A stretch of DNA of 15,879 bases from Branchiibius sp. NY16-3462-2 (lineage in GTDB: Bacteria > Actinomycetota > Actinomycetes > Actinomycetales > Dermatophilaceae): NCBI RefSeq assembly GCF_001594145.1, contig NZ_LVCF01000005.1, forward strand, positions 1 through 15,879, written 5' to 3'. Under the pieces are notes generated by a model. It saw only the letters and a list, made by a program, of their open reading frames with translations, searched no databases and was not told where the DNA came from. Shown here piece by piece: positions 1-9,658 of the stretch; the stretch's first letter is position 1, and each line of letters begins with the position of its first letter. The position numbers and the translations under genes were made by a program.

Positions 1-1
1 A

Positions 2-91
2 CAGGCACGATGGACCATGCGATGGAAGCCAGCACTGAACGTGTTCGCGACCGTCTTCGAAGGCCGCTGGCCCACCGCAGAGCAGTACTAA
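2..91 (+). CDS. IS256-like (mutator-type) transposase, C-terminal fragment
   Basis: Only the last 29 codons are in the window, in frame with the TAA at 89-91. The readable tail includes RWTMRWKPALNVFATVFEGR. The tryptophan-rich WxxALNxF..F.GR pattern resembles the C-terminus of IS256/mutator-family transposases of actinobacteria. The stop is followed within ten bases by a sequence that looks like an IS256-type terminal repeat (101-127), which supports this reading. The DDE catalytic part lies outside the window, so whether the enzyme is intact cannot be judged. The family is assigned from a short tail and from the repeat, so it is inference. Confidence 0.55.
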   Translation, partial: QARWTMRWKPALNVFATVFEGRWPTAEQY

Positions 92-100
92 CCATGAGGG

Positions 101-127
101 CCGAAACACCGAATTTCGGATAGTCCC
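101..127. repeat. Right terminal inverted repeat of the IS256-like element
   Basis: Read from outside inward (minus strand) it starts GGGACTATCCGAAATTCGG and continues GTGTTTCGG. The CCGAAATTCGG core next to a GGGACT tip is the kind of end seen in actinobacterial IS256 elements. It lies 9 bases after the transposase stop. A 27-base segment at 15755-15781 matches it at 22 of 27 positions in the opposite orientation. Confidence 0.55.
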
Positions 128-141
128 CTTGACCGAGGGGG
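124..141 (-). terminator. Weak GC hairpin downstream of the copper cluster
   Basis: CCCCTT and AGGGGG flank a short GACCG loop. It lies about 50 bases beyond the last minus-strand gene of the copper cluster and straddles the IS256-like end. There is no clear U-tract, so its role as a terminator is uncertain. Confidence 0.2.
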
Positions 142-188
142 TTGAGAATGTCGGGGGTCATGGATTCGGCTGGCAGGGGTGACGCAGG

Positions 189-618
189 TCAGTGGTGGCT
201 GTTGTGGTCGGGCGGAATGGTGACGGTCGGGGCGGGCAAGGGTGTGTCGCCGGCGGTGAGGGCGGGTCCGACGACGAAGGCAGAGAGCGCGAACATGACG
301 CTGAAGGCGAGGACTCCCAGGGTGGGGGCCCAGCGGGTGTGGAAGCGCCGGTGCAGGCGTCGGAGCAGGGGAATGCTCAACACCAGCCCGACCACGTACA
401 GCAGCAGGTTGCCTGCGGTACCGGTCAGCAGGGCGACGCCAGCGAGCAGTCCGATGTGGTGGACGAGGTGTGGGAGGAGACCGAGGGCCACCCCGATGGC
501 TGCCTTGAAGCCAGACCCATGCCGCTGCGATCCGTCCCCGAGTGCCGGTGTCGTGGCTTTCGGGAGCGTCGTTGCCTGTTGGCTCGGTGTCGAGCTGCGC
601 GGCAGTTGTCTCGGGCAT
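189..618 (-). pseudogene. Small multi-pass membrane protein of the copper cluster, frameshifted
   Basis: The start at 618 has an AAGGGA ribosome-binding site and opens a hydrophilic N-terminus (MPETTAAQLDTEPTGND). After about 35 codons the frame continues into a low-quality Pro/Arg-rich translation. The next frame carries a convincing membrane protein: GFKAAIGVALGLLPHLVHH, then GLLAGVALLTGTAGNLLLYV, then LGVLAFSVMFALSAFVVGPAL, ending in a His-containing tail at 189. Removing one base (the A near 513; T on the coding strand) joins the two halves into one protein of about 142 residues with three or four membrane segments. It is the last gene of the copper cluster, 81 bp after copA. I do not recognise a named family. 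The shift may be a real inactivating mutation or an assembly error. Confidence 0.6.
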
Positions 619-699
619 GCCAGCGGGTCCCTTCGTGATATCCGGGGCGACTGGGCTTCTTAGCGCAGCGCGTGCCCTCCGCGGTTGAGTGTGGCTGTG

Positions 700-3060
<2,361 letters not shown>

Positions 3061-3086
3061 GGTCTCTCCAGCGTGGGGTGGGTGGG

Positions 3087-3692
3087 TCAGAGCAGGCCCT
3101 GCATGGTGGTGATCTCGGCCTTCTGAGCCGTGATGATCGCGTCGGCCAGTTTCTTGACGTCCGGGTCCTGGGTGGTGGCCAGGACCTGCTCGGCCATCGA
3201 CACCGCTCCTCGGTGGTGGTCGATCATCATCGTGATCCACATCCGGTCGAAGTCCGCGCCCTGAGCGGCTTTGAGCTTGTTCATGTCGGCGGCGCTCATC
3301 ATGCCGCTGCCGTGATCCATCCCGCCGCTGGCCGACGGCGAGGCTCCCCATGACGTCAGCCATCCGCGCATGGTGGCGATCTCGGGGTCCTGGGCCTTCT
3401 TGATGTCGGTGGCCAGCCCCTTGACCTTCCCTGAGGCGGTGGTCTTCGACAGGGCCATGTCGGCCATCTCGATCGCCTGCTGGTGGTGCGGGATCATCAT
3501 CTGGACGAACATGACGTCCCCGGCCTTGGAGTCGGCGGAGGAGCCGGCGGTGGCGCTACTCGTCATGGGTGTCGCGCTGTGGTCCATGCCAGGCATGGAG
3601 CTGTCGGTGGTGTTCGAGCACGCAGTGAGCGTGGCGGCGGTCAGGACACCGGCGGCTGTGAGCAGCGCGGCGCGCGTGGTGAGGCTGGGCAT
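3087..3692 (-). CDS. DUF305 family copper-island lipoprotein
   Basis: 201-residue secreted lipoprotein. The signal peptide ends in a lipobox (LTAC, Cys25), so it should be anchored on the outer face of the membrane. DUF305 is a ferritin-like helical family that is frequent in copper and silver resistance clusters. Two family repeats are visible: MMIPHHQQAIEMA (65-78) and MMIDHHRGAVSMA (155-167), each with a His pair and flanking Met. The linker between them is Met/His-rich (GGMDHGSGMM). The likely role is binding or buffering copper outside the membrane, by inference from family and context. The start at 3692 follows a GGAG site; a start 17 codons upstream would place a charged segment before the signal peptide. 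It precedes copA by 26 bp. Confidence 0.88.
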   Translation of the reverse strand: MPSLTTRAALLTAAGVLTAATLTACSNTTDSSMPGMDHSATPMTSSATAGSSADSKAGDVMFVQMMIPHHQQAIEMADMALSKTTASGKVKGLATDIKKAQDPEIATMRGWLTSWGASPSASGGMDHGSGMMSAADMNKLKAAQGADFDRMWITMMIDHHRGAVSMAEQVLATTQDPDVKKLADAIITAQKAEITTMQGLL

Positions 3693-3800
3693 CGGAGGTC
3701 TCCTCGGGGGGTTCGGGTGTCTGGTCGAGCCTTCGCCACACACGTCGCGGTCCGACAGTGGTGGGGCTGAGATTTGGTCAAGGTCACTTGGCCCAGCTGG

Positions 3801-4085
3801 CTAATGCCTCATGCCGCCGTTGTTGCCGTGGTTCATCCACAGCATCATCACGCCCATCATGGCCAGGCAGCCGAGGGCGTAGAGGAGCCCGCCGGCACCC
3901 AGTCCCCCGGTGACGATGAGAGCACCGACGAGGATGAGCATGGGTAGGCACATCAGCCACATCAGCCATCCGTGGGAATGACCCCCGGAGGGGGAGTGCT
4001 CCGGCGTCGGCTGATCCGTGGGGGCGGGGGGAGGCGGAGCGAACGGGGCGTAGCTCTGCGTGGGGTTCTGCGGCTGGGACTTCAT
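3801..4085 (-). CDS. Small membrane protein, DUF2933-like
   Basis: 94 residues: a Pro/Gln-rich cytoplasmic-like N-terminus (1-30), a His-containing segment (GGHSHGW, 35-40), then two hydrophobic segments at about 40-60 and 63-84 (MWLMCLPMLILVGALIV; LLYALGCLAMMGVMMLW) and a Gly/Asn/His tail. The size and the HGW-MCLPM pattern resemble the small DUF2933-type proteins next to multicopper oxidases and copper ATPases. The Met, Cys and His residues in and near the membrane could bind metal, but the function is unknown. The start at 4085 is chosen because GGAGAG lies just upstream. It lies about 110 bp from each neighbour, in the same orientation. Confidence 0.7.
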   Translation of the reverse strand: MKSQPQNPTQSYAPFAPPPPAPTDQPTPEHSPSGGHSHGWLMWLMCLPMLILVGALIVTGGLGAGGLLYALGCLAMMGVMMLWMNHGNNGGMRH

Positions 4086-4198
4086 TGGGTCTCTCCTTCC
4101 TAGGGTCCGGGCGTTGGTGCCTGACATCTCAGAGTCCTAGGTCACCGTGTTGGCGACATCGAGGTCGGGTGAAGGACGGGTCAAGATCCCTGGCGCCG

Positions 4199-5116
4199 TT
4201 ACTGGACGAGGATCTGTGTGCTGGCGCCGGCGTCCATGGTGCGGATCACTGTGTCGCCGACGACGGCGATGATCTCGAGCTGCCCGTCCGGGCTGCGTTG
4301 GGCGTGCAGTGCCTCGGCTGCGCCGATGCTCTTGGGGTGCAGGGTCCAGGTACGTCCTGAGTCGGTGCTGGTGGCCAGGCGGCCGGTGGTGGTGACGATC
4401 ACGGCGGTGGAGTCGTCGGCCCAGGCCGCCAGCACGGCGACCTCGGGCGGTGAGAGCGTGGTCCAAGTGGTGCCGTTGTCGGTGCTGGTAAATAGGCCTC
4501 TGCTGGTGGTGGCGAGCAGGGTGCCAGTCCGGGGAGCGGCTGCCAGGTCGCGTGGTGGCGCAGGGATGGTGTGCTGGGTCCAGGTGGTGTTGTCGGTGGT
4601 GGTGCGGAGTGCACCGTCGAAGCCGGTGACCGTGCCGGCACCAACGGTCAGGGCGTGGAAGTCGGACTGTCCACCGCGTGACGCGACCTGCCAGGTGGCG
4701 CCGCCGTCGGTGGAGGTGATGAGACCGACGGGTTGCGGCAGGTCGGTTTCGGTTCCGGGGTGTCCAGAGGCGTAGAAGGTGCCGTCGGAGGCGACGGCGA
4801 AGCTCATCAGGTCGATGACTGGCCCGGTCTGGCGCAGTTGCCCGTCGATCTGCCGGAACAGGCCCTCGTGGGTGGCCAGCAGCAAGTCTCCCGTCCTCGG
4901 GTGGCGGGCGACCGCATGGATATGGGTGATCGCGATCGGCGGCTGAGCTGTCGGCAGCCGGGTGGACGAACCCTGCTCCGCGGCGGGGGCGCTGGTCATC
5001 GTCGAGAATGTGGCACGTCCCGGTTGCGGGGTCACCGAACCGGCGCACGCTGAGAGCGTGGCCAGCGCCGCGACGATCCCGGCGGCGACGAGAGCATCTC
5101 GTTGCAGGCGCCTCAT
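4199..5116 (-). CDS. BNR/Asp-box repeat lipoprotein (F510_1955-type)
   Basis: 305-residue lipoprotein with a signal peptide ending in LSAC (Cys24), followed by a predicted beta-propeller. Asp-box motifs are seen at STDGGATW (135-142), STDNGTTW (211-218) and STDSGRTW (250-257). Proteins of this shape are often annotated as sialidase-like or F510_1955-family glycosylhydrolases and are found beside multicopper oxidases in actinobacteria and Firmicutes. No sialidase catalytic set is obvious, so a sugar-cleaving role is doubtful; a scaffold or partner of the oxidase is an inference. Its ATG overlaps the stop of the oxidase gene (ATGA at 5113-5116), indicating translational coupling and arguing that the two proteins are made in a fixed ratio. 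Confidence 0.8.
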   Translation of the reverse strand: MRRLQRDALVAAGIVAALATLSACAGSVTPQPGRATFSTMTSAPAAEQGSSTRLPTAQPPIAITHIHAVARHPRTGDLLLATHEGLFRQIDGQLRQTGPVIDLMSFAVASDGTFYASGHPGTETDLPQPVGLITSTDGGATWQVASRGGQSDFHALTVGAGTVTGFDGALRTTTDNTTWTQHTIPAPPRDLAAAPRTGTLLATTSRGLFTSTDNGTTWTTLSPPEVAVLAAWADDSTAVIVTTTGRLATSTDSGRTWTLHPKSIGAAEALHAQRSPDGQLEIIAVVGDTVIRTMDAGASTQILVQ

Positions 5117-6615
5117 GCGGTGTAGTTGAGGGCGATCATCATGCCGGCCTCGGCGTGGTAGATGTTGTGGCAGTGGATCATCCAGTCCCCGACGTTGTCG
5201 GCGTCCAGGTCGATGGCGAACGACTGCATCGGCGCCATCAGCACCGTGTCCTTCCGCAGCCCCGACGGCAGGGCGAAGGTGTGACCGTGCAGGTGCAGCG
5301 GGTGGGTCATCATCGTCATGTTGGTGGCGTGGATCCGCAGCCGCTGCCCGGCCTTGACGGTCAGTGGGTCGTTGTCGCCGAACGTGGCGCCGTTGATGCC
5401 CCACTGGTAGGGCTTCATGGAGCCGTTCAGGGTGAGCTGGGCCTGGGCGTCCGGTTCGCGCTCGGGGAGTTTCGCGGATGGGGCCGGCTGGAGCTGGGAG
5501 CCGATCAGAATCTGTCCGGTGAGTTCGTTCGGGGTGATGTCCGCACCGGGAGGGGTCCCGCTCCCGGTGCGGACCAGGGCCATGGCCTGGCCGCCGCTGG
5601 TCTTGCCGAACGGCCTGGCCACGAAAGGGAAGGCCCCGTCCTTGAGGGTGACGACCGCGTCGTAGCGTTCACCCATGCCGATGTAGAGGGCGTCGACCTC
5701 GGCCGGCTCGACCGCGTGCCCGTCGGTGTGGGTGACGGTGAGCCGGTGCCCGCCGAGGGCGACCGTGAAGATGGTGTCGGAGGCGGCGCTGATGATCCGC
5801 AGCCGGACCCGTTGCCCGGGTTTGGCGGTCAGGACATCCGGGTCGTTCGGTGGTCGCCCGTTGATGAGGAACAGGGGGTAGGCGACGTCCCCGGCGTCAC
5901 CCCAGGGGCCGGCTCCCATGCCGCCCATGGAGCCGTGGTCCATGCCACCCATGCCACCCATGCCCCCCATGGAGCCGGTGGCGGGGCCGCCGTCGGCGAT
6001 GAGCTTCTTGAGGACCTCGTCCGGGGTGGTGCCGGTGCCGTCGACCCAGTCGTCCAGCACGAGAGTCCATTCGGTGTCGTAGTTGCCGGGCTCGTTGGGG
6101 TCCTCGATGACCATCGGGGCATACAGCCCCCGGTCGAGTTGAACTCCGACGTGAGGGTGGAAGAAGTACGTGCCGGGGTCGGGAGCGGTGAACTCGTACA
6201 CGTACGTGGAGCCGGGCCGGATGGGGTCCTGGGTCTGTCCGGGCACGCCGTCGGCGGCGTTGCGCAGCCGGATGCCGTGCCAGTGGATCGTGGTGTCGGC
6301 CGGGAGCTGGTTGTCGAGGTTGATTCGCAGGAGATCACCTGCCTTGGCCCGCGCCAAGGGACCGGGCACGGTCTCGCCGTAGGCCCATGTCGATACCGAC
6401 CGGCCACCCAGGTCCAAGGTCACCGGTTTGGCGGTGAGTGCCTTCTCGACGACCCTCTGCCCGGCCGATGGTGTGACCGGGGCCGGTGCCCCGATGGTGC
6501 GTGTGGGGGTGCCGGTGGTGCCGCGGGCGCCGGTGCAGGCCGTCAGGGTCGCGGTGGCTGCCACCCCGAGGCCGCCCAGGAGGAGGTTGCGGCGGGTCAG
6601 TGCGTGAGTGCTCAT
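5113..6615 (-). CDS. Periplasmic-type multicopper oxidase (cuprous oxidase, CueO/laccase-like)
   Basis: 500-residue three-domain multicopper oxidase. The N-terminus has a Tat-like twin arginine (TRRNLLLGG, 7-15) followed by a lipobox (LTAC, Cys27), so it should be exported folded and lipid-anchored. The copper ligands are complete: HWHG (111-114), HPH (153-155), HPLHLHGH (438-445) and HCHNIYH with Met492 as axial type 1 ligand (481-492). A Met-rich linker at about 215-234 (SMGGMGGMGGMDHGSMGGMG) resembles the Met-rich substrate segment of CueO-type oxidases. The expected activity is oxidation of Cu+ to Cu2+ with O2 outside the membrane. The start at 6615 has AAAGG upstream. It lies 28 bp after the SHOCT gene and overlaps the BNR gene by four bases. 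Confidence 0.92.
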   Translation of the reverse strand: MSTHALTRRNLLLGGLGVAATATLTACTGARGTTGTPTRTIGAPAPVTPSAGQRVVEKALTAKPVTLDLGGRSVSTWAYGETVPGPLARAKAGDLLRINLDNQLPADTTIHWHGIRLRNAADGVPGQTQDPIRPGSTYVYEFTAPDPGTYFFHPHVGVQLDRGLYAPMVIEDPNEPGNYDTEWTLVLDDWVDGTGTTPDEVLKKLIADGGPATGSMGGMGGMGGMDHGSMGGMGAGPWGDAGDVAYPLFLINGRPPNDPDVLTAKPGQRVRLRIISAASDTIFTVALGGHRLTVTHTDGHAVEPAEVDALYIGMGERYDAVVTLKDGAFPFVARPFGKTSGGQAMALVRTGSGTPPGADITPNELTGQILIGSQLQPAPSAKLPEREPDAQAQLTLNGSMKPYQWGINGATFGDNDPLTVKAGQRLRIHATNMTMMTHPLHLHGHTFALPSGLRKDTVLMAPMQSFAIDLDADNVGDWMIHCHNIYHAEAGMMIALNYTA

Positions 6616-6643
6616 GGTGCCTTTCGTGCAGTGCGTTGGTGAG

Positions 6644-6883
6644 TCAGTGACCGTCGACGATCAGACGTCGCCGCTGCTCGTACTCCTCCGGGTTGACATC
6701 GCCGCTGGCCAGGCGCTCCTTGAGCAGGGTCAACGGGTCAGGACGCTGCGTAACGTCCCTCTTTTCCCGACCCGGGAGCAGTGCCCGCAGGGCCAGGACG
6801 ATGACGACCCAGAACGCCAAGGTTCCGGTTCCCATCGCCAGCCACATCCACCACGTCATGCCGTAGCCGTTTCCCCACATCAT
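6644..6883 (-). CDS. Small SHOCT-domain membrane protein
   Basis: 79 residues. A Met/Trp/Gly-rich N-terminus (MMWGNGYGMTWWMWLAM) leads into one membrane helix (about 10-33). A short basic stretch follows, then a C-terminal SHOCT domain (about 49-76: DPLTLLKERLASGDVNPEEY). SHOCT is a short oligomerisation domain, and this architecture is common as the first gene of actinobacterial copper clusters. Its biochemical role is not known to me. It is the most promoter-proximal gene of the minus-strand copper cluster, 28 bp ahead of the oxidase, with the divergent regulator gene starting about 170 bp away. Confidence 0.82.
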   Translation of the reverse strand: MMWGNGYGMTWWMWLAMGTGTLAFWVVIVLALRALLPGREKRDVTQRPDPLTLLKERLASGDVNPEEYEQRRRLIVDGH

Positions 6884-7054
6884 CGGCGGGCTCCTTCCCG
6901 ATCTGACCGGACGTGAGAGGTGCCCGGCACGATCCAGCGTCGGGTCCCGGTCTGAAGGCCCAACTGCCGCCAGGTTCAGGTTTGACGAAGATCCCCGTGG
7001 GGTCGTGCGCAGGCACCCGTGGACGCGGCACGCGCGTGGGAGAGACTGGCGGAT
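6884..7054. promoter_or_regulatory. Divergent promoter region of copper cluster and two-component genes
   Basis: 171 bp between the minus-strand SHOCT gene and the plus-strand response regulator gene; it should hold both promoters. A tandem hexamer repeat, CAGGTT CAGGTT, lies at 6971-6982 and continues into TTGACG. Tandem direct repeats are the usual binding layout of OmpR-family regulators, so this is a candidate site. I see no CsoR- or CueR-type dyad. Assignment rests on position and one repeat. Confidence 0.4.
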
Positions 7055-7771
7055 GTGAGGACGACAGCATCAGATGCGCCAGCGACCGTGCTGGTGATCG
7101 AGGACGAGACCACCCTCGCCGGGATGGTCGCCGCCTACCTGTCCCGCGCCGGGTACCAGACCCTGGTCGCCCACACCGGTCCGGAGGGACTGGCGCTGGT
7201 CCGCGAGTCCGGACCGGAGGTCGTGATCCTCGACCTGGGGCTCCCCGGCCTGGACGGCATCGAGGTGTGTCGGCAGATCCGCACCTTCAGCGACTGCTAC
7301 GTCATCGTCGTCACCGCCCGCAAGGACGAGGTCGACACCCTCATCGGGCTGTCGGTGGGGGCAGACGACTACGTCACCAAGCCCTTCAGCGTCCGTGAGC
7401 TCGTCGCGCGCGTCCAAGCCGTCCTGCGCCGCCCGCGGGCCGGCTCACCGGCACAGACCCAGAGTCAGCCCGCGTGGGTGTTCGGCGCGCTGCGGGTGGA
7501 CTCGGCCGGTCAGCAGGTCCACCTGCACGGCGAACCGGTCGCCCTCACACCCACCGAACGTGACCTGTTGATGGTCCTGGCCGCGCGTCCGACCATGGCC
7601 TTCTCCCGTCGGCAGCTCATCGAGGAGGTCTGGGGGGGCGGCTGGGTCGGCGATGAGCACCTCGTCGACGTCCATATCGCCCACCTGCGCAAGAAGCTCG
7701 GGGACAGCCCGGACAGCGGCCAGTACATCGCGACGGTCCGGGGTGTCGGCTACCGGATGGGCCGAGGATGA
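7055..7771 (+). CDS. OmpR/PhoB-family response regulator (CopR/CusR-like)
   Basis: 238 residues from GTG at 7055, chosen because the receiver domain begins about ten codons later and GGAGAG lies upstream; an in-frame GTG at 7019 is the alternative. Receiver domain (about 10-125): acidic pair in VIEDE (Glu16, Asp17), phospho-Asp60 in ILDLGLPG, Thr87, and Lys109 in VTKPF. The C-terminal winged helix (about 140-235) ends in HLRKKL..IATVRGVGYRM, typical of OmpR DNA-binding domains. Overlap with the kinase gene (ATGA, 7768-7771) shows they form a pair. Position opposite the copper cluster suggests it activates those genes in response to copper, by inference. Confidence 0.9.
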   Translation: MRTTASDAPATVLVIEDETTLAGMVAAYLSRAGYQTLVAHTGPEGLALVRESGPEVVILDLGLPGLDGIEVCRQIRTFSDCYVIVVTARKDEVDTLIGLSVGADDYVTKPFSVRELVARVQAVLRRPRAGSPAQTQSQPAWVFGALRVDSAGQQVHLHGEPVALTPTERDLLMVLAARPTMAFSRRQLIEEVWGGGWVGDEHLVDVHIAHLRKKLGDSPDSGQYIATVRGVGYRMGRG

Positions 7772-8892
7772 CCGCCAGACAAGCTCCGAGCCGGGCATGG
7801 CCACGAGGTCTGGCCGGTCGCCTTCTCGCAGGTCAGACGATCGTGCTGCTCGCCGGGGCCCTGACCGCCGGGCTGGTCGCCACCTTGGTGGGTCCCCCGA
7901 TCTTCCACGATCACCTTCTTCAGTCCGGCCATCGAGAGAACTCGCCCGAGCTGGCCCACATCGAGATGGCCTACCGGGATGCCTCCCTCATCTCCGTGGG
8001 TGGCGCACTGCTGATCTCGCTACTGGCTGCGACCGCAGTCAGCTGGTTCCTCACCCGCCGCCTACGGGATCCGCTCAACCAGATCACTGGTGCTGCCCGA
8101 GAACTGTCCCGAGGTCACTACGGGACCCGGGTGCCGAGCATGGGGGCCGGCACCGAACTGGAGACCCTCGCCGACACGTTCAACGACATGGCCGCACGCC
8201 TGGAAGGGGTCGAGGACACCCGTCGGCGCATGCTGTCCGACCTGGCCCACGAGCTGCGGACACCGATCGCCACCCTCAGCGCCTACCACGAGGGACTGCA
8301 CGACGGGGTGGCGCAACTTGGCCCCGAGTCCCGCACCGCACTGGCCGAGCAAACCGGCCGGCTGGCCCGCTTGGCCGACGACATCGACGAAGTCTCCACC
8401 GCAGAGGAGGGCCGCCTCGGACTCGACCGGCAAGACATCCCCTTGGCCACACTGCTGTGGGCCGCCCACGAGGGCATGCGAGACCACTACGCCGACAAGG
8501 GCGTCAACCTCGTGGTCGACACGGACGCCATCGCGGGTCTGCACGTCACCGTCGACCGCAACCGCATCGGACAGGTTCTCACCAACCTCCTGTCCAACGC
8601 GCTCCGGCACACCCCTGTCGGGGGGACCGTGACCATTGTCGGCGGCCGGGCCGATCGGGAGGCGACCATCACCGTCGCGGACAACGGGGAGGGCTTGACC
8701 ACAGAACAGCTCGCTCACGCCTTTGAACGCTTCTACCGAGGCGACTCTGCTCGGACCCGGGACCGCACCGGCTCCGGTATCGGTCTCACCATCAGCAAAG
8801 CCATCGTCGACGCCCATGGCGGCAGCCTGACCGCGGACAGCCCCGGTCTCGGGCAGGGCGCGTCGTTCACGATCACGCTGGGCCTGGCATGA
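7768..8892 (+). CDS. Membrane sensor histidine kinase (CopS/CusS-like)
   Basis: 374 residues. First membrane helix at about 20-42, a very short external loop (about 43-72), second helix at about 73-95, HAMP domain (about 96-148), then the kinase core: H box SDLAHELRTP with phospho-accepting His161, N box NLLSNALRHTP (273-283), G1 VADNGEGL (303-310), F box FERFYRGD (319-326) and G2 GSGIGL (335-340). The loop holds His47, His49, His55, His64 and Met67, a plausible set of metal ligands for sensing copper outside the membrane. It is translationally coupled to the response regulator. All catalytic boxes look intact. The metal specificity is inferred from the loop and the neighbourhood. Confidence 0.9.
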   Translation: MTARQAPSRAWPRGLAGRLLAGQTIVLLAGALTAGLVATLVGPPIFHDHLLQSGHRENSPELAHIEMAYRDASLISVGGALLISLLAATAVSWFLTRRLRDPLNQITGAARELSRGHYGTRVPSMGAGTELETLADTFNDMAARLEGVEDTRRRMLSDLAHELRTPIATLSAYHEGLHDGVAQLGPESRTALAEQTGRLARLADDIDEVSTAEEGRLGLDRQDIPLATLLWAAHEGMRDHYADKGVNLVVDTDAIAGLHVTVDRNRIGQVLTNLLSNALRHTPVGGTVTIVGGRADREATITVADNGEGLTTEQLAHAFERFYRGDSARTRDRTGSGIGLTISKAIVDAHGGSLTADSPGLGQGASFTITLGLA

Positions 8893-8896
8893 CGCA

Positions 8897-8934
8897 GCGC
8901 CGGTCGAGTCCGTCCTGGCTCAGCCGACCGGTGC
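8897..8934 (+). terminator. Hairpin after the two-component operon
   Basis: Arms GCGCCGGTCG (8897-8906) and CGACCGGTGC (8925-8934) pair at 9 of 10 positions around an 18-base loop, starting five bases after the kinase stop. There is no T-run, as is common for GC-rich actinobacterial terminators. Confidence 0.4.
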
Positions 8935-8950
8935 GGCGCACTTATCAGGG

Positions 8951-9588
8951 ATGATCACGTTCGTGACTGACGCATACCTCAGCCCGCGGACACCACGGTG
9001 GTCGCCCACAACGGAGGGTGACATCGAATCGGCCTTGCGAGATGGGCTGCTCGAGGAAACGCACTTCCTCGATCTGAAGCGCGAGATCGCGCCAGGTCGA
9101 GCCGCCAACAAGGAGCTTGCTCGCGACCTCGCCCAGTTCGCTATCGACGGCGGCACGCTGCTTGTGGGCGTTGCGGAGGTCAAGGACTCCCTTCCCCAAC
9201 TGGAACCCCAGCCGCTACACGGACTCAGCGAACGCGTGGAGCAGGTTGCTCGCTCACTGGTCGACCCGCCCCTCGCGGTCACAACAGCCCCGATTCAAGG
9301 CGGCAAGGACGCCGGCATGGGTTACCTCGTCGTGCAGGTTGCAGCTTCTGGGCAAGCCCCCCACATGGTCGAGGGCGTGTACTACGGCCGAGGCGACAAG
9401 ACACGGACGCGGCTCTCGGACGAGGAGGTACGGCGCCTGCACGCAGGCAGAGCAGCAGACGTGGAGCCAGCGCGCCACGAACTGGCCAGATACGTCGAGC
9501 GGGACCCGATCCCGGCGGATCTTCGACGCCAAGCCCAACTGTTCGTCGTTGCGGTCCCGCTAACCCCCCAACCGGAGATGATGCTGTC
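8951..9588 (+). pseudogene. AlbA_2/Schlafen-type putative DNA-binding protein, 3' end cut by IS
   Basis: About 212 native codons remain before the IS3 terminal repeat; the frame then closes five codons later within the IS. The N-terminal AlbA_2 (Schlafen/AAA_4-type) domain is recognisable at about 35-75: EETHFLDLKREI, then NKELARDLAQFAIDGGTLLVGV, the usual pattern of an acidic-Lys strand followed by a helix and GGxLxxGV. This family is thought to bind nucleic acid or nucleotides and occurs in transcription-associated and defence-associated proteins. Members are usually clearly longer, so the C-terminal half is missing. The original 3' part is not found on the other side of the IS, implying a deletion. 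The start could also be the GTG at 8963. Confidence 0.7.
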
Positions 9589-9613
9589 GGGACTGCTGCA
9601 CCGATAGGTGACA
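9589..9613 (+). repeat. Left terminal inverted repeat of the IS3-family element
   Basis: 25 bases identical to the reverse complement of 10859-10883. It overlaps the end of the broken AlbA_2-type gene and supplies that frame's accidental stop. Confidence 0.85.
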
Positions 9614-9658
9614 ACCGATCTGTGGTGCCGTGAGGTGCCGCGGGAGAGGATGTGCACC

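Noticed and set aside
142..663. Overlapping plus-strand frames at the left end
   Set aside because: They lie opposite the frameshifted membrane protein, which has a better start, hydrophobic pattern and context.
4173..4186. CTTGACC motif on the minus strand here and near 3775-3781, considered as shared -35 elements
   Set aside because: No convincing -10 sequence at the right distance in either place; too short to support a promoter call.
5008..6642. 544-codon open frame on the plus strand opposite the multicopper oxidase
   Set aside because: Gly/Val/Asp/His-rich low-complexity translation mirroring the oxidase codons; no ribosome-binding site or recognisable motif.
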